Shown: in pieces, positions 33,479-45,035 of the stretch
Layout of the letters: the number at the start of each line of letters is the position of its first letter
How positions within the stretch are numbered: position 1 is the stretch's first letter
NCBI GenBank assembly: GCA_037367405.1
Contig: JAZKJV010009628.1
Coordinates: 248,001-312,000, forward strand
Direction of reading: 5' to 3'
Length of the DNA: 64,000 nt
Origin: Ottelia alismoides
Lineage: Eukaryota; Streptophyta; Magnoliopsida; Alismatales; Hydrocharitaceae
Made by a program: the position numbers and the translations under genes
The notes under the pieces: model-generated
Seen by the model: the letters and a program-made list of their open reading frames with translations, nothing else
Database searches by the model: none
What the model was told of the DNA's origin: nothing

Positions 33479-33980
33479 TCCTAGACCGGAGTTCTCGAAA
33501 CCCTAACCCTAGCCCACCCCACCCGCCGGCCTCTTCTTCTTCTCTCTCCATCTCATCGGCGTTGAAGGAGATTTTCATTGCCACTCCTCTAGCGCCGCTG
33601 CTCTCTCTCTCTCTCGCGATCGCTGCTGTCGCGCTTCTGCACCTCTGCGCGATCGCGCGCCACCGTGCCGCCGTGCGCCTCTGCGCATCTGCGCGATAGT
33701 GTACCTCTGCGCCTGTGCCACCGTGTTGCTCCTCTGTGCCATCGCGCGCCACAGCAACTAGCAGTGCCTGCGTGCTGTCCTGCGCTAGTGCGCAAGCCCA
33801 TCCAGCGCCTGTGCACCGCAATCTGGCACGCGGGAACGTGTGTTAAGCCCTAGGGCACACACGCACATCTTGATCTACATGGGGTTAGTTGCTTGAAGTC
33901 TACACATGCAACTAATCCCATCCATGTCATTGTAGACAAATCACATATTTTGTCAGACGTTCCAGTCTTCAGTATTCAAT

Positions 33981-35405
33981 ATGTCAGAAAGCAAGGCAGA
34001 TATCCCATCGATTGGCGCATTCCGTGGTCCAGCGCCTATTGTAAAGATGGATGGTACTAACTATGAATTGTGGGCAATGCAGTTCATGAGCATGATGAAG
34101 TCTACGGGTAAGAAGCACATTCTTACCGAACCGGAGCCTGCTGAGAAGACTGGAACCAATGCCTCTCGGGAGGCTGATGACGCATACGCCAAAGTTTGGC
34201 TATCTGGCACGTTGGCAATTGAGATTGCCAATGACATCCTCCATCAACCCACAGCGAAGGATATGTGGGACATTCTGGCGGCTACATATTCCCAGGCAAA
34301 GAACGAGACAAAGATTCTGCAACTCCAGCATGATATCTTCACCACCAAGCAGAATGGTCGCCCCCTACATTCTCTCTATACGTCACTGAGAGGGATGTTC
34401 GAGAAGCTATATAGCTTCATGCCCTTAACAACCACGTCAGAACAGCAAAAGACATATAGGAATGCTACTATGGTGGGAGTGTTCCTAGCTGCACTTGATC
34501 CTGAGTACGAGGCAGCACGATCACAGATTTTGGCCGACTCTACAATTCCTCCAATGGAGGAAGCCTTCCATAGACTGAGTCGGATTACAGTTCCTTCAAC
34601 TGCTGCAAGTCAGAATTCTTCAGCCATGGCAGCAACCAGAGGTCGTGGTTCTCATTACCAGGGTCGTGGACGTGGACCCCGTGGGAGGAGTGGCCGCACT
34701 AGGCCAACATGCACCTACTGCCACCGAGCTGGACATAATGAAGATACATGCTATTCAAAGCACGGATTTCCTGCATCCGCACGAGCTGCTGAGCAGATAG
34801 AGCCTCCATCTGCTGCTACCTTGGATCAACGATTTGATGATCTAGTTGCCCGTCTGAGGGGCATTATCCCACCATCTGGTCCAGCACCGACTACAGAGAG
34901 TCATTCTGTTGCTGCTGCTTCTGCCTCCACGTCTACCAGTGCTTCAGGTAGTATACTTGCACTTCACAGTAGTAGTTTTGATACATTGCCATGGATTATG
35001 GACTCAGGCGCTACACATCACCTATGTGGCGACCAGAGTCTACTTACAGGATATACTCAGATCCCTCCAGGACGGACAGTAGTCATTGCAAATGGTACAC
35101 ATTCCCCCATCACTGGTCAGGGGGAGATTAGACTGACATCGTCTATGCAGCTCAAGAATGTGCTACATGCACCTGATTTTTCAATGAATCTACTGTCAAT
35201 TAGTCAGATTACGAAGGATCTCCATTGTCGGGCAATTTTTGATTCATCTTCTTTGATTTTTCAGGACATCCATACGGGCAACGTGATTGGTCGTGGCTAT
35301 GAGCAAGGAGGCCTCTACCGCCTGAATCAGATCCCATTTGCTGGAACCACATCCTCTCCTTCTGGCCAGGTCGTGGCTATGAGCAAGGAGGCCTCTACCG
35401 CCTGA
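33981..35405 (+). pseudogene. Copia A gag and protease (5' part of gag-pol)
   Basis: The open frame of 474 codons starts MSESKADIPSIG. Gag contains MDGTNYELWAMQFM, WDILAATYSQAKNETK and KTYRNATMVGVFLAAL. The intact zinc knuckle is CTYCHRAGHNEDTC (C-x2-C-x4-H-x4-C, near 34710), and the protease active site WIMDSGATHH is near 34992. The frame ends in a stop only because an 80-bp segment is duplicated at 35291-35450, shifting the frame just before the integrase. Gag would form the cytoplasmic particle, and the aspartic protease would process it. Confidence 0.92.
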
Positions 35406-35450
35406 ATCAGATCCCATTTGCTGGAACCACATCCTCTCCTTCTGGCCAAG
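35291..35450 (+). repeat. Perfect 80-bp tandem duplication breaking gag-pol
   Basis: The unit starting TCGTGGCTATGAGCAAGGAG at 35291 repeats at 35371, apparently without change except at the junction base. Eighty is not a multiple of three, so the downstream frame moves by two. The following open frame (35513-37453) is exactly in the phase expected if one unit were removed. Confidence 0.92.
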
Positions 35451-37341
35451 TATCTCCTTTACTGTGGCATCTGCGTTTTGGTCATTTACCGCTTCAGAAG
35501 TTACGTCGGGTATTGCCTTATAGTCTTCCTCACAAATCTGTTCAGTGTGAGGCATGTCAGTTGGGAAAGCATCACAGGTCGTCCTTTCCCAGTCGTCCTG
35601 GTCGGAGTAGTACCTCCAAGTTTGAGTTATTTCATGTTGATGTCTGGGGTCCGAGTCGTGTACCTGATCATCAGGGACACAGATTTTATATTGTATTTGT
35701 GGATGATTTTTCTAGAGTGTCATGGGTGTTTCTGATGAAAAATAAATCTAAAGCCGGAAATATAATTATCCATTTTCTGAATGAAATACAAAATGTTTTT
35801 TCTACATCTGTGAAAATTGTGAGAAGAGACAATGCTTTAGAATTGTGTACTAACTTTCTTGCCAATTACTACTCATCAAAAGGAATTATTCACCAAACAT
35901 CTTGTGCTCATACATTTCAACAGAATGGGATTGCTGAAAGAAAACACTGTCACCTTCTTGATGTCACTAGATCTCTACTTATACAGAGTCATGTTCCATA
36001 TTCCTACTGGGGTGATGCAGTTCTTACTGCATGCTACCTAATTAATCGTATGCCTTCGTCTGTCTTGAATGAACAGATTCTGTTCTCACTTATTTATCCT
36101 GACAAGGATCTGTTCACTCTCACTCTTCGTGTGTTTGGGTCTGTTGCGTTTGTCCATCAGTTGTCGCCGGGTACTGACAAGCTCTCTCCTAGGGTTGTCA
36201 AGTGTGTCTTTGTTAGGTACTCCAGAACTCAAAAGGGGTACAAGTGTTTTGATCCTGTGCGTCGGCGGTATATGATCAGTGCAGATGTTACATTTTTTGA
36301 ATCCATTATGTATTTTTCAGCATCTGGAGACAACCAGCTTCCATCTATACCACCTGATGCCATATACATGACACCACTACCACCTCAGATGCCATCATCA
36401 ACACCACCACCACCACCACCCCCACCACAACAGCCTATCTCACCGTTCCCGTTCCATTATACCCGCAGGCTTCCTCCACCAGCTCATGGTCATGACTCGT
36501 CCACTAGCTCGCCTATGGTATGTCATGAGAATATTAATGTTGATGGATCTGACGACATTTCTGAGCAGGATGTGTTGCAGGTGCCAGATGAGCCTACAAC
36601 TGATTTGGATATTCCAATTGCTTTACGGAAGTCGACGAGGAGTTGTGCTAAATATCCATTATCAGCTTCTGTATCTTTTGAGCGGCTATCTGGAGATTTC
36701 AGGACGTTTGCTATGGCACTCTCAGCCATAGATATTCCACGAAATCATCATGAGGCTCTGCAGGATAGTAGATGGCGGCTTACAATGGAAGAAGAAATGG
36801 CCGCACTTCAGTCCAGAGGAACTTGGACTTTGGTTTCTATACCTCCAGATGTGAACCCAGTGAGCTGCAAATGGGTGTTCACAGTGAAGCAAAATGCAGA
36901 TGGCTCTATTGACAGGTACAAGGCACGTCTGGTGGCACATGGCTTCACACAAACATATGGGGTAGATTATCTTGACACATTCTCGCCTGTGGCACGTCAT
37001 TCCACCCTAAGGATCTTGTTGTCAGTTGCAGTTGCTCGAGACTGGCCGCTCCATCAGTTGGACGTGAAGAATGCATTTCTATATGGAGATTTGCAGGAAG
37101 AGGTGTATATGCAACAGCCACCTGGTTTTGCTGTTGAGGGGGAGTGCTCCAAGGTATGCAGGTTGCATAAGGCTATCTATGGCCTTAAGCAGAGCCCCAG
37201 AGCATGGTTTCAGAAGCTCTCGGATCTCTTCGAGAAACAAGGATACAAACGCTCCAATGCTGATCATTCCTTGTTTGTACAGAAAACAGCGAGAGGTATC
37301 ATTGTCATTATGGTTTATGTTGATGATATCTTGATTACAGG
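35451..37341 (+). pseudogene. Copia A integrase and reverse transcriptase (5' part)
   Basis: An open frame runs through the integrase zinc region (CEACQLGKHH near 35545), first catalytic Asp (FHVDVWGP near 35625), IVRRDNALEL near 35815 (second Asp; the preceding Ser is replaced by Arg), and NGIAERKH near 35925 (Glu). The C-terminal domain is followed by a proline-rich hinge (36360-36480). RT follows: ALQSRGTWTLV near 36805, DVKNAFLYGDL near 37062 and the catalytic box YVDDILITG near 37315. The MITE starts within five codons of the catalytic box. Confidence 0.92.
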
Positions 37342-37793
37342 CAAGGATACAAAAATCGGTTCATGCGGCCGTTTAAAAGGCCGTTTAAACTCATTCGGCC
37401 CTCGACCGACTGTATTATCTTTAATCGGCTATATAAACGGTCAGACCATTTAAACAGGTGTAATCGGCCGTTTATACGCCGTTTAAGCGGCCGCGTTTTG
37501 CATTAAGGTTACATAAACCCTATATTGATTATGATATCTACTTTGACATGTCACATTTGGATGAAGAAGTCATTGAAATTGATAATATCTGATCAATGTT
37601 GTGAATATGTGATTATATTTTTAAAGTTCATTTATACTTTTTTATTAAATATATATACGTAATATTTTTTTATTAATTTAAAAATGTAAAACCGCATAGA
37701 CCGTTTAATTTCCGTTTAAACTCCCGCATACCGTTTAATCAGTAATCGGTGACCCTACCGACTGTATACCGCATACCGTTTTTTGCAACCTTG
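37342..37793. mobile_element. hAT-type MITE (family 1, copy c), 452 bp
   Basis: The left end is CAAGGATACAAAAATCGG and the complement of the right end is CAAGGTTGCAAAAAACGG. A perfect 8-bp duplication ATTACAGG flanks it (37334-37341, 37794-37801). It interrupts the copia A RT just after YVDDILITG. Without the insert and one duplicate the RT frame continues with DDEQG. It shares the subterminal CCGTTTAATC, AGTGACC and GTATACCGCATACCG motifs with copy a. Confidence 0.93.
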
Positions 37794-38729
37794 ATTACAG
37801 GAGATGATGAGCAGGGCATAAGGCAGGCGAAAGAAATGATGGGTAGTGAGTTTGTCACTAAGGATCTTGGGGTCCTTAGATACTTTCTGGGGCTTGAATT
37901 TGTCAGAAATTCCTATGGACTAGTCATGTCACAAAGGAAATATGTTACAGATCTGTTGAGTGAAACAGGTATGCTTGAGTGTCGACCTGCTACGACACCA
38001 ATGGACCTCAGCATGAAGCTTTATGAAGATAACACAGAGAAGGTGGACAGGAGAAGATATAGAGAACTGGTAGGCAAACTGTTGTATGTCACGATCACTA
38101 GACCAGATATATTATTTGCAGTGAGCCGTGTGAGCCAGTTCATGGAGCAACCACGCCAGGTGCATATGGATGCAATACATATGATACTTAGATATCTCAA
38201 ATCTTCTCCAGGTGCAGGTCTGCTATTCAAGAAAGGAAAGGGGATTTCTATCTCAGCATGTGCAGATGCAAACTATGCAGGATGTCCCAAGGATAGGAAG
38301 TCCACCTCAGGGTATGCTGTCTATGTTGGAGATGCCCTAATCTCATGGAGGAGTAAGAAACAAACTGTGGTAGCTAGATCTAGTGCTGAATCTGAATATA
38401 GGGCTATGGCCCAGGCTACTACAGAGATGATGTCGGTGAAAGCTGTGCTTACAGATCTATGTTTAGATGTACCCCTTCCTATGAACTTGGAATGTGATAA
38501 TCAGGTTGCTTTGTTTATTGCAAACAATCCTGCATTCCATGAGCGGACCAAGCATATTGAGGTGGATTGTCACTTCATACGTGATATGATTCAGAAAGGA
38601 TTCATTGCTACATCTCATGTTACTTCAGAGAATCAGACTGCAGACATATTCACCAAGACATTGCTACGAGGTCCATTTCAGAAGTGTGCTTCCAAGCTGA
38701 GCATGATTGATATCTATGCTACATCTTGA
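37794..38729 (+). pseudogene. Copia A reverse transcriptase C-terminus and RNase H
   Basis: The open frame contains KDLGVLRYFLGLEF, RKYVTDLLSETG, then the RNase H block DANYAGCPKDRKSTSGYA near 38270, RSSAESEYRAMAQ near 38380 and CDNQVALFIANNPAFHERTK near 38495, ending MIDIYATS with a stop at 38727. It is in the exact phase expected after removal of the MITE plus 8-bp duplicate. RNase H would remove the RNA template during cDNA synthesis. Confidence 0.92.
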
Positions 38730-38736
38730 GGGGGAG

Positions 38737-38886
38737 TGTTAACGTATACAATAATAGTAGTATCTGTACCTTTCTCTATTTTGTTTTTCTTCATAGTATG
38801 CTTTTTTTAATTTACCCATAGGCTACTCTCCTATATAAGAGAGCCTAGGGTTCATGGAATAAACAAGTTATTCAGTTTTCCCAACA
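38737..38886 (+). repeat. 3' LTR of copia element A
   Basis: 150 bp, TGTTAACG to CCCAACA. It differs from the 5' LTR by about three bases. Confidence 0.95.
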
Positions 38887-38891
38887 GCAAC

Positions 38892-39312
38892 TATATTGAA
38901 CAGACCAGGATTAAATATCAAAAACTAAATTCAGCATATGTGCTAAAAGATATAAGCTTCAGAGAAAAGGTTTGTACACAGTTAGATGCCGATGGACATC
39001 AAAGATCACCACGAGTAAATCATATTGATTAATGTTCTTCCAGGCACTGTCATTTTTCCTTTTTTAATTTTTCCTTGAATCTTCTTTTTTTTTCCTCTTT
39101 CTTTTACTTCTTTGTTGTGTGATGTTGTGTAAAAGGTACTTAGTTCCCCTGCTTATACAACAAATATAAGAAATAAAGTTGCAAACTTAAGTATCGACAA
39201 TGCTTACTCCAAAAGTGAAAATATTAGACATCGGCATGAGCTCAATACATAAAAAATTGTAAGGCCGCCACGAGAAAACAAGAATTATGAAACTAATAGT
39301 AACAGGATACAA
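38892..39312. other. Host sequence between copia elements A and C
   Basis: AT-rich and without recognisable exons or element ends. Confidence 0.45.
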
Positions 39313-39430
39313 TGCGAAATATAGTAATATTTTGTTCTTTTTATGGATTATCTTTTCTTTCCGTCTTGTTTATGTAAATAAAAGAATCCTAAGGCCTCAC
39401 GAATAAGCAAATTATTGTTTTCTCTTGACA
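39313..39430 (+). repeat. Degenerate 5' LTR of copia element C
   Basis: 118 bp from TGCGAAATATAG to TTGACA. It has several gaps relative to the 3' LTR at 55145-55278. Confidence 0.65.
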
Positions 39431-39977
39431 TAGTATCGGAGCGACGGTCCGAGACCGGAATTCTCATACCCGCCACCCTCACACGCACTGCACGCCGTCA
39501 CCACCTCTCACGCGGTCCTTGCACAGCATCCAGCTGTTGCCGCAGCAGCAGCAGCATTCCGTGAGGGCACCAGCCACTGCGGCACCCTCCATGTGCCCCC
39601 CCAGCTGCCACAGCACCCTCCGTGCGGCCCCCAGAAACCGCAGGAGCCATCCATGCAGCACCTAGACGCCGCCAGCATTCCCCCGCGCACTTCCACACGC
39701 CACCACGGGCCTATGAGCACCACCGTAGAGCCACCAACGGCCTCCGAAGCCGGTTTCTCTCATCTCTGTCACAAAACTGCAGTCTGAAACGGTCTGATTT
39801 TGACCCGAAAACGTGATTTCAGACCTATAAATCATGTTTGCTGGCCTAACACGGATCGAGAACCGACGAGGATGGTTGTATGAGTCTACACGTTCAACCA
39901 ATCCTCTAAATGATCATGTATACGAGCTCGGATCGATCTACATCCCAGTAGAGTTCTGTTTCAACATTCTTTTTATC

Positions 39978-40459
39978 ATGTCAGGAAACAAGAATGGCAT
40001 CTTCTATTCATCTGGTGCCTTCAATGGCCAAGCTCCTATCGTGACGATGGATGGGACCAACTACGAGTTGTGGTCCATTCAGTTTATGAGTCTTAAGCAG
40101 TGCAATAACAAGGAGCACATTCTGACAGAGCCTGAGCCGACGGATAAGACCAGGGGCAATACTTCGTGGAAGCAAGATGACATCTATGCGCGTGTTTGGC
40201 TTTCTGGACTCCTATTACAAAGATCGCCAATGATGTTGTGAACTAACCCACCATCAAGGTGATGTGGGATATTCTGACAGCTACATATGCCCAAGCGAAT
40301 AACAAGGCCAAGACTCGTCAGCTTCAGTTTGATATATACATGGCCAAGCAGAATCGTCGTCCTCTACATACCTTCTATTCTTCATTTCGAGACATGTTTG
40401 AGAAACTTCACAGCTTCATGCTTCTTACCACTTCCACAGAGGAGCGGATAGCATACAGT
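39978..40459 (+). pseudogene. Copia C gag, N-terminal part
   Basis: Starts MSGNKNGIFYSSGAFNGQ and shows VTMDGTNYELWSIQFMS and EHILTEPEPTDKT. After a frameshift near 40205 and a stop around 40241 come VMWDILTATYAQANNK and MFEKLHSFMLLTTSTEE. The sequence is cut in the codons for YRN-S-TMVG by the LTR element at 40465 and resumes at 43010. Confidence 0.8.
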
Positions 40460-40464
40460 AACAG

Positions 40465-40773
40465 TTGGAGTATGTGTTGTGTGCCACTTGAGTTGCAGAT
40501 GGGTAAATGAATCACTCCAGGATCCATTTACCACATCCATGTGTTTAGTTCCACATCACTAGTAGTGGGACTTAAAGGCTTTGTGGAGGCTATATAAGAA
40601 GCCCCAGACTCATGTATCCATTGAGAAAAACAATAGAAGCATCAGCCCTTTGAGGCGTTTTCCCGTGATTTCATCCTGCTCCTTAAGGAGAATGGTTCCA
40701 CATTAAAATCCCTTATTATTCCATGTTTTATCTTTATTATTCTGATACGCTTCTGCATTCATATTTTCTAACA
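40465..40773 (+). repeat. 5' LTR of the non-autonomous element
   Basis: 309 bp. The first T of the terminal TG is mutated. Contains GAGGCTATATAAGAAGCCCC, a TATA-box-like motif. Confidence 0.88.
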
Positions 40774-42694
40774 TGGTATCAGAGCGGGTTTGATTCTCGA
40801 GGTTTTCATGTTCTTCATTTCTTTGAGTTTCGATTGTAATGGTTTGTCTATTAAGATTCATTCTTTGAAGATTATTTGTTCAAGCTTTCGGGTCTCTGAA
40901 ACCCTAAAATCTACAAGCCAAATTTGATGTGTTCCTATATGTTCTCTTACGCCACTCATGCCCCAGATCTGATAATCTCCAAGCACATGTGTACGCCGGC
41001 CTTCAATTCCTAGCGGTCTTCAATCCCTCACGCGAGCCCCTACCCTCACGTATTGTACCTCTCTGAGCCGCTGCCCTCGAAATCCAGCAGCCCAGGTGCA
41101 AAGATGTGGTACGATGACGCATCTAAGTCGGCGGCTCCTCTCCCGCGCAGGTCGCATCTCCTTCTCGAGCGGCGAGGCCGCTCCTTCTCGTCTCGTGCAG
41201 GCGACGCGAGGCAACTCCACAGGCGGCAATGCCACTCCCGCCGCCACATCCAGATCGTAGTCTCCACATGCGAGTCTCCTCCCCTGTAAGACCAGTCGCA
41301 GGCAGAGGTAGCAGCCTCCTCTCCTCGATAACCTCCAGCCGAAGCTCTGGCAGAAGCCTCCTGGCAACAGATCCTGGCGACGGCCTCGACCTTCTAGCTT
41401 TGCCCCATCGAGGGCGGCGTGGCTTTGAAGAAACATGGGTCCTAGTGGGGAACCCTAAATGAGCGTGGTTGTTTATAAAAAAAATCTCTGCTTGGTAAAA
41501 GGAAAAAAAGGGCAACGGGCCCCAAAACCCGAAGTAGGGTGTGTATTTGTCAAAAAAAATAAAAGGCACGTACCATAAAAAGGCGTACGCAAGATTTTTT
41601 GCAAAACAAACAGCAGGAAAAGCCAAAAAAATGAAACGGTTCATTAAAAAAATGAGAGAAGAGTTTGTTATTAGAAAAAGAAAAGAAAAAGAAAAAAAGG
41701 AGGGAAATAGTAAAGAAAAATGCAAAAAAAATGATTCTTTAGAGAAATGAAAAGCCAAAAAAATGTGAATGGCTTATTTGAGGGGAAAAAATAGGACGAC
41801 TATTTGAAAAAAAGAATGAAATAGCCATGAGAAAGAAATTGATTGAGAAAAGCCCGAAAAAAAATGTGACGGCTTGATTTATTCTCCCCATCTTTGTTGT
41901 TTTCTCTCAACTTGATCGATGTTTGTCATTTCGACCAATATGGGAGAAAGGAGGGGAAATGTGTAGAGTTACAGTCCGAGTCACATCCATACTCTCCAGA
42001 CTCCAGACTCTAGGCCATTCAGATTATTCAAACTCTACGGTTGTCAGATTTTCAGACACGACGCATAGATATCTTCTGAGTCTTCAACTCAGACACGCAC
42101 ATGTATGCGGTCTTCTTTTCAGAGGAGCACATGTATGTCATCATTTCCCGTGGTCCCCGTCATTCTTGTTGTTTCGGCCAGGGTTTTCATGTAACCCATA
42201 GGAACTCTAAAGTAGAGTATCATTCCCTATGTCGTATGGGCAAGGGTTTTCATGTGGCTAAATAGGGACTCCAGAGTAGAGTACCATTCTCTATGTCAGA
42301 TGAGAGAGATTCAATTCTCCAATGAAGAGACTTCTTCAGACTCCATTCTCCAGCAATCGTGGACTCTGATAAGGATTGCACTACATGGCTTTTCAGTTCG
42401 TCCCTTTCAGAGATGGAGTAGTTGTCCCCATGTTGTGGCGGGCCAGAGTTCTCCAGGTGGAGACTCATCCAGTTTCAATGGCTCTGACAAGCACAGTCCA
42501 GAGCACCCACTCAGTTGACTCACACTCCAGCCTGTTTGACCTCCTCATCTGCACAGCGTGAGAAGCAACGTCCTCGACAGCCGTCGACAGTTGTGCTGTT
42601 AAGTTGATAGTGTCCGTAATATCTTGTAGCGTGAGTTTGAGATCTCTTTCTATTTGTCCAAGCTGTGCATTACATGCTCCAGCTTGAGAGGGAG
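40774..42694 (+). other. Non-coding interior of the LTR element
   Basis: Contains a GC-rich part (about 41000-41440) and an A-rich part (41450-41870, long runs of A with AAAG). Near 42190-42290 a sequence ending GGGACTCCAGAGTAGAGTA..TCATTC is partly duplicated at about 72 bp spacing (AACTCTAAAGTAGAGTATCATTCCCTATGTC and a second version). No open frame matches gag, pol or any family I know. Confidence 0.6.
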
Positions 42695-43009
42695 TGTTGG
42701 AGTATATGTGTTGTGTGCCACTTGAGTTGTAGATGGGTAAATGGATCACTCCATGATCCATTTACCACATCCATGTGTTTAGTCTCACATCTACCAGTGG
42801 TGGAACTTGGAGGCTCTGTGGAGGCTATATAAGGAGCCACAGACCTCTTGTATCCATTGGGAAAAGCAATAGAAGCATCAACCATTGGAGGTGTTCTCCC
42901 GTGGTTTCGTACCGCTCCTTATGGAATCGGGTTTCACGTTAAAATTCCTTATTCTTCCATGTTTTATCTTTATTATTCTGATACGCTTCCACATTCCTAT
43001 TTACTTACA
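42695..43009 (+). repeat. 3' LTR of the non-autonomous element
   Basis: 315 bp with TG..CA ends (TGTTGGAGTATATG to CTTACA), diverged from the 5' LTR at perhaps one base in ten by eye. Confidence 0.9.
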
Positions 43010-43930
43010 GGAACTCCACGATGGTCGGAGTTTTCTTGGCAGTTATGGATCCAAAATATGAGGCGGCACGTGCACAGCTTCTTACAAGTGTGACCATACC
43101 TCCCATGGAAGAAGCCTATCGTCGCCTCAGTAGGATTCTTATCCCACATGTTGCCACCACACAAACCTCCTCAGCAATGGATGCATCTCGTGATAGGGGA
43201 GATTCTACACAGTTCAGAGGGTGTGGTCCTCGTGGCAGAATAGATGGATATCGGTGTGACCCATGCACCTAATATCGTCGCCCAGATCACTCTGAGGACA
43301 TGTTATTAGAAGCATGAATACCATGTATCTGCATGTTTGGCTGAGCAGATTGAGCCTTCAGACAGTTTGACACCTCAGGCAAATCCTCGCCTTGATGATA
43401 TTGTCTCCAGACTGAGGAGATAATGAATCATGTTGATGGCACCACTACAGATTCCCCAGATGTCACAGTTGCTGCTAGGGCTCGTTCGAGCTACCCATAT
43501 ATAACCTATGCTTTTACCGATTATAGCAGGGCAGATATGAGAGAGTTGATCATGAACTCTGGTGATTCCCAACGTCAGTATGGAGACAGAGCACAGTTCC
43601 GTAACTTCTGTTCTTACATATCTATATCTCCAAGTAGATCGTCGTTATTGCGCACGAGGTTTACTTACCCATCATATAACAGGGGGAGGTGCATTTGACG
43701 TCATCCATGCACCTGCATAATGTTTTATATGCTCATGGCATTCAGATGAACTTGCTTTCTATTAGTCAGATTACGAAGGACCTGCATTGTCGTACTATTT
43801 TTCACCCATCCTCGCTTGTGTTACAGGACATACTCACGGGCAGGATGATTGGATGTGGCCTTGGGTAGCCGGTGTTCTACAGACTCGTCCAGCCTCCTCA
43901 TATGGATGCCCCTATTGTTCCTACTGGACC
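43010..43930 (+). pseudogene. Copia C gag C-terminus and protease remnant
   Basis: Continues gag with TMVGVFLAVMDPKYEAARAQ and IPPMEEAYRRLSRI. The zinc knuckle near 43250 is degenerate (RCDPCT, stop, YRRPDHSED). The protease active site reads LIMNSGDSQR near 43548, so the catalytic Asp is Asn. SQITKDLHCRTIF near 43765 and FYRLVQPPHMDAP near 43872 precede the hAT insertion. Several frameshifts and stops. Confidence 0.8.
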
Positions 43931-43944
43931 CATGGAAGGTCGTT

Positions 43945-44080
43945 TCCCGATATATCGGCGATATATCGTTGATATATCGGTATCGATGGGGTCAAGATAT
44001 CGATATCACTATGTATATCCAAATACCGGGTGTCGGCGATATATCGACGATATATCGTTTGTCGGCGATATATCGCCGAC
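43945..44080. repeat. CGATATATCG palindrome cluster, left subterminal region
   Basis: Several copies of CGATATATCG and GATATCGATATC within 130 bp of the left end. The matching cluster is at 49795-50070. Subterminal short repeats are where hAT transposases commonly bind. Confidence 0.75.
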
Positions 44081-45035
44081 ACTTGGCATATTCTTTTCTT
44101 TGCATGCACGAAATGGATGCCCATGTCGGCTCATTTCGACATTAAAAAGGGGATATCGCCCCATATCGAGAGCACCAAAATTTGGAGCTCCAAACCTTCC
44201 TTCCTCCGTCTCCATTGCATTTCGAGCCTTTGAGGTATGAATCCTATGATCCAGTCTTAATTGGTGAGTAAATTTTTAAAATTTCTTAGGTCTTTTGTTC
44301 TTGATTGGAATGAGTATAGTTTGGTAGCTTGGATTACATGTTTTAAGCCTTAGGAAATGCCATTTTATGTTGATTTTTGTTAAGTGTTGTTGTCTAATTA
44401 ATTAAATCCGAAAATAGTATATTCAATTCTTGAAATTATTGAGTAATTTGGTGGTCAATTTTGAGGATTTTGGTTTTTTTGAGTTTATTAGGTACTCATA
44501 TGGTAGGATGGACTTGGATCTCATGATTTAGAATTAGTTTAACATTTTTCGCGTTGATTTATGTTGGGTAAATTGGGGTAATTAATTAAATCCGAAAATA
44601 GTAGATTTAATTCTTGAAATTATTGAGTAATTTGGTCGTCAATTTTGGGGCTTTTGATTTTTTTTGAGTTTATTAGGTACTCATATGGTAGCATGGACTT
44701 GGATCTCACGATTTAGAATTAGTTTAACATTTTTCGTGGTGATTTATGTTGGGTAAATTGGGGTAATTAATTAAATCCGAAAATAGTAGATTTAATTCTT
44801 GAAATTATTGAGTAATTTGGTTGTCAATTTTGGGGCTTTTGGTTTTGGGATTTTTACCCGGCAGACCCTATAATCTTTGTCAATTACTTCTACGACTTTT
44901 GAATCATCGTAATTCCTCCCTCGACCCCATAAACTTGCTCCGCCTTACCCCACAGACCCTGCCGTCAGTTTTAACTTTATTTGAGTCAAATTCTTGAGTT
45001 AGCCTTGAGTTAATCTAACCGATGGAAATCGGACG

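Larger units (their letters stand above)
33312..38886 (+). mobile_element. Complete, young Ty1-copia element A
   Basis: Both LTRs are 150 bp (33312-33461, 38737-38886) and differ at about three positions by eye. A perfect 5-bp target duplication GCAAC flanks the element (33307-33311, 38887-38891). The primer site TGGTATCAGAGCGACGG starts at 33462 and the polypurine tract TGAGGGGGAG ends at 38736. The coding region is a single gag-pol frame except for an 80-bp tandem duplication and one MITE insertion. It is the best preserved element in the window. Confidence 0.95.
40465..43009 (+). mobile_element. Non-autonomous LTR retrotransposon, 2.5 kb, no coding capacity
   Basis: LTRs at 40465-40773 (309 bp) and 42695-43009 (315 bp) share TGTGTTGTGTGCCACTTGAG, a GGTAAATG..ATCACTCCA..GGATCCATTTACC stem, TATATAAG and the end CTTCTGCATTC..ACA. 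The primer site TGGTATCAGAGCGGGTTT starts at 40774 and the polypurine tract GAGAGGGAG precedes 42695. Flanks GTAAC (40460-40464) and GGAAC (43010-43014) differ by one base. About 1.9 kb of interior lacks gag or pol motifs. It interrupts the gag of copia C exactly where YRNSTMVG is expected. Confidence 0.9.

Noticed and set aside
33447..33821. 124-codon minus-strand frame with Ala/Arg-rich sequence
   Set aside because: It overlaps the copia A LTR end, primer site and GC-rich leader. A composition artefact.
41020..41758. Overlapping minus-strand frames of 138 and 211 codons
   Set aside because: They overlap each other in different frames inside the non-coding interior of an LTR element. No domain, and the longer one is largely low-complexity Phe/Ser from poly(A) runs on the other strand.
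43945..44080. Centromeric or satellite DNA because of CGATATATCG runs
   Set aside because: The motif is confined to the two ends of one transposon and its small relative, so it is better explained as subterminal repeats.
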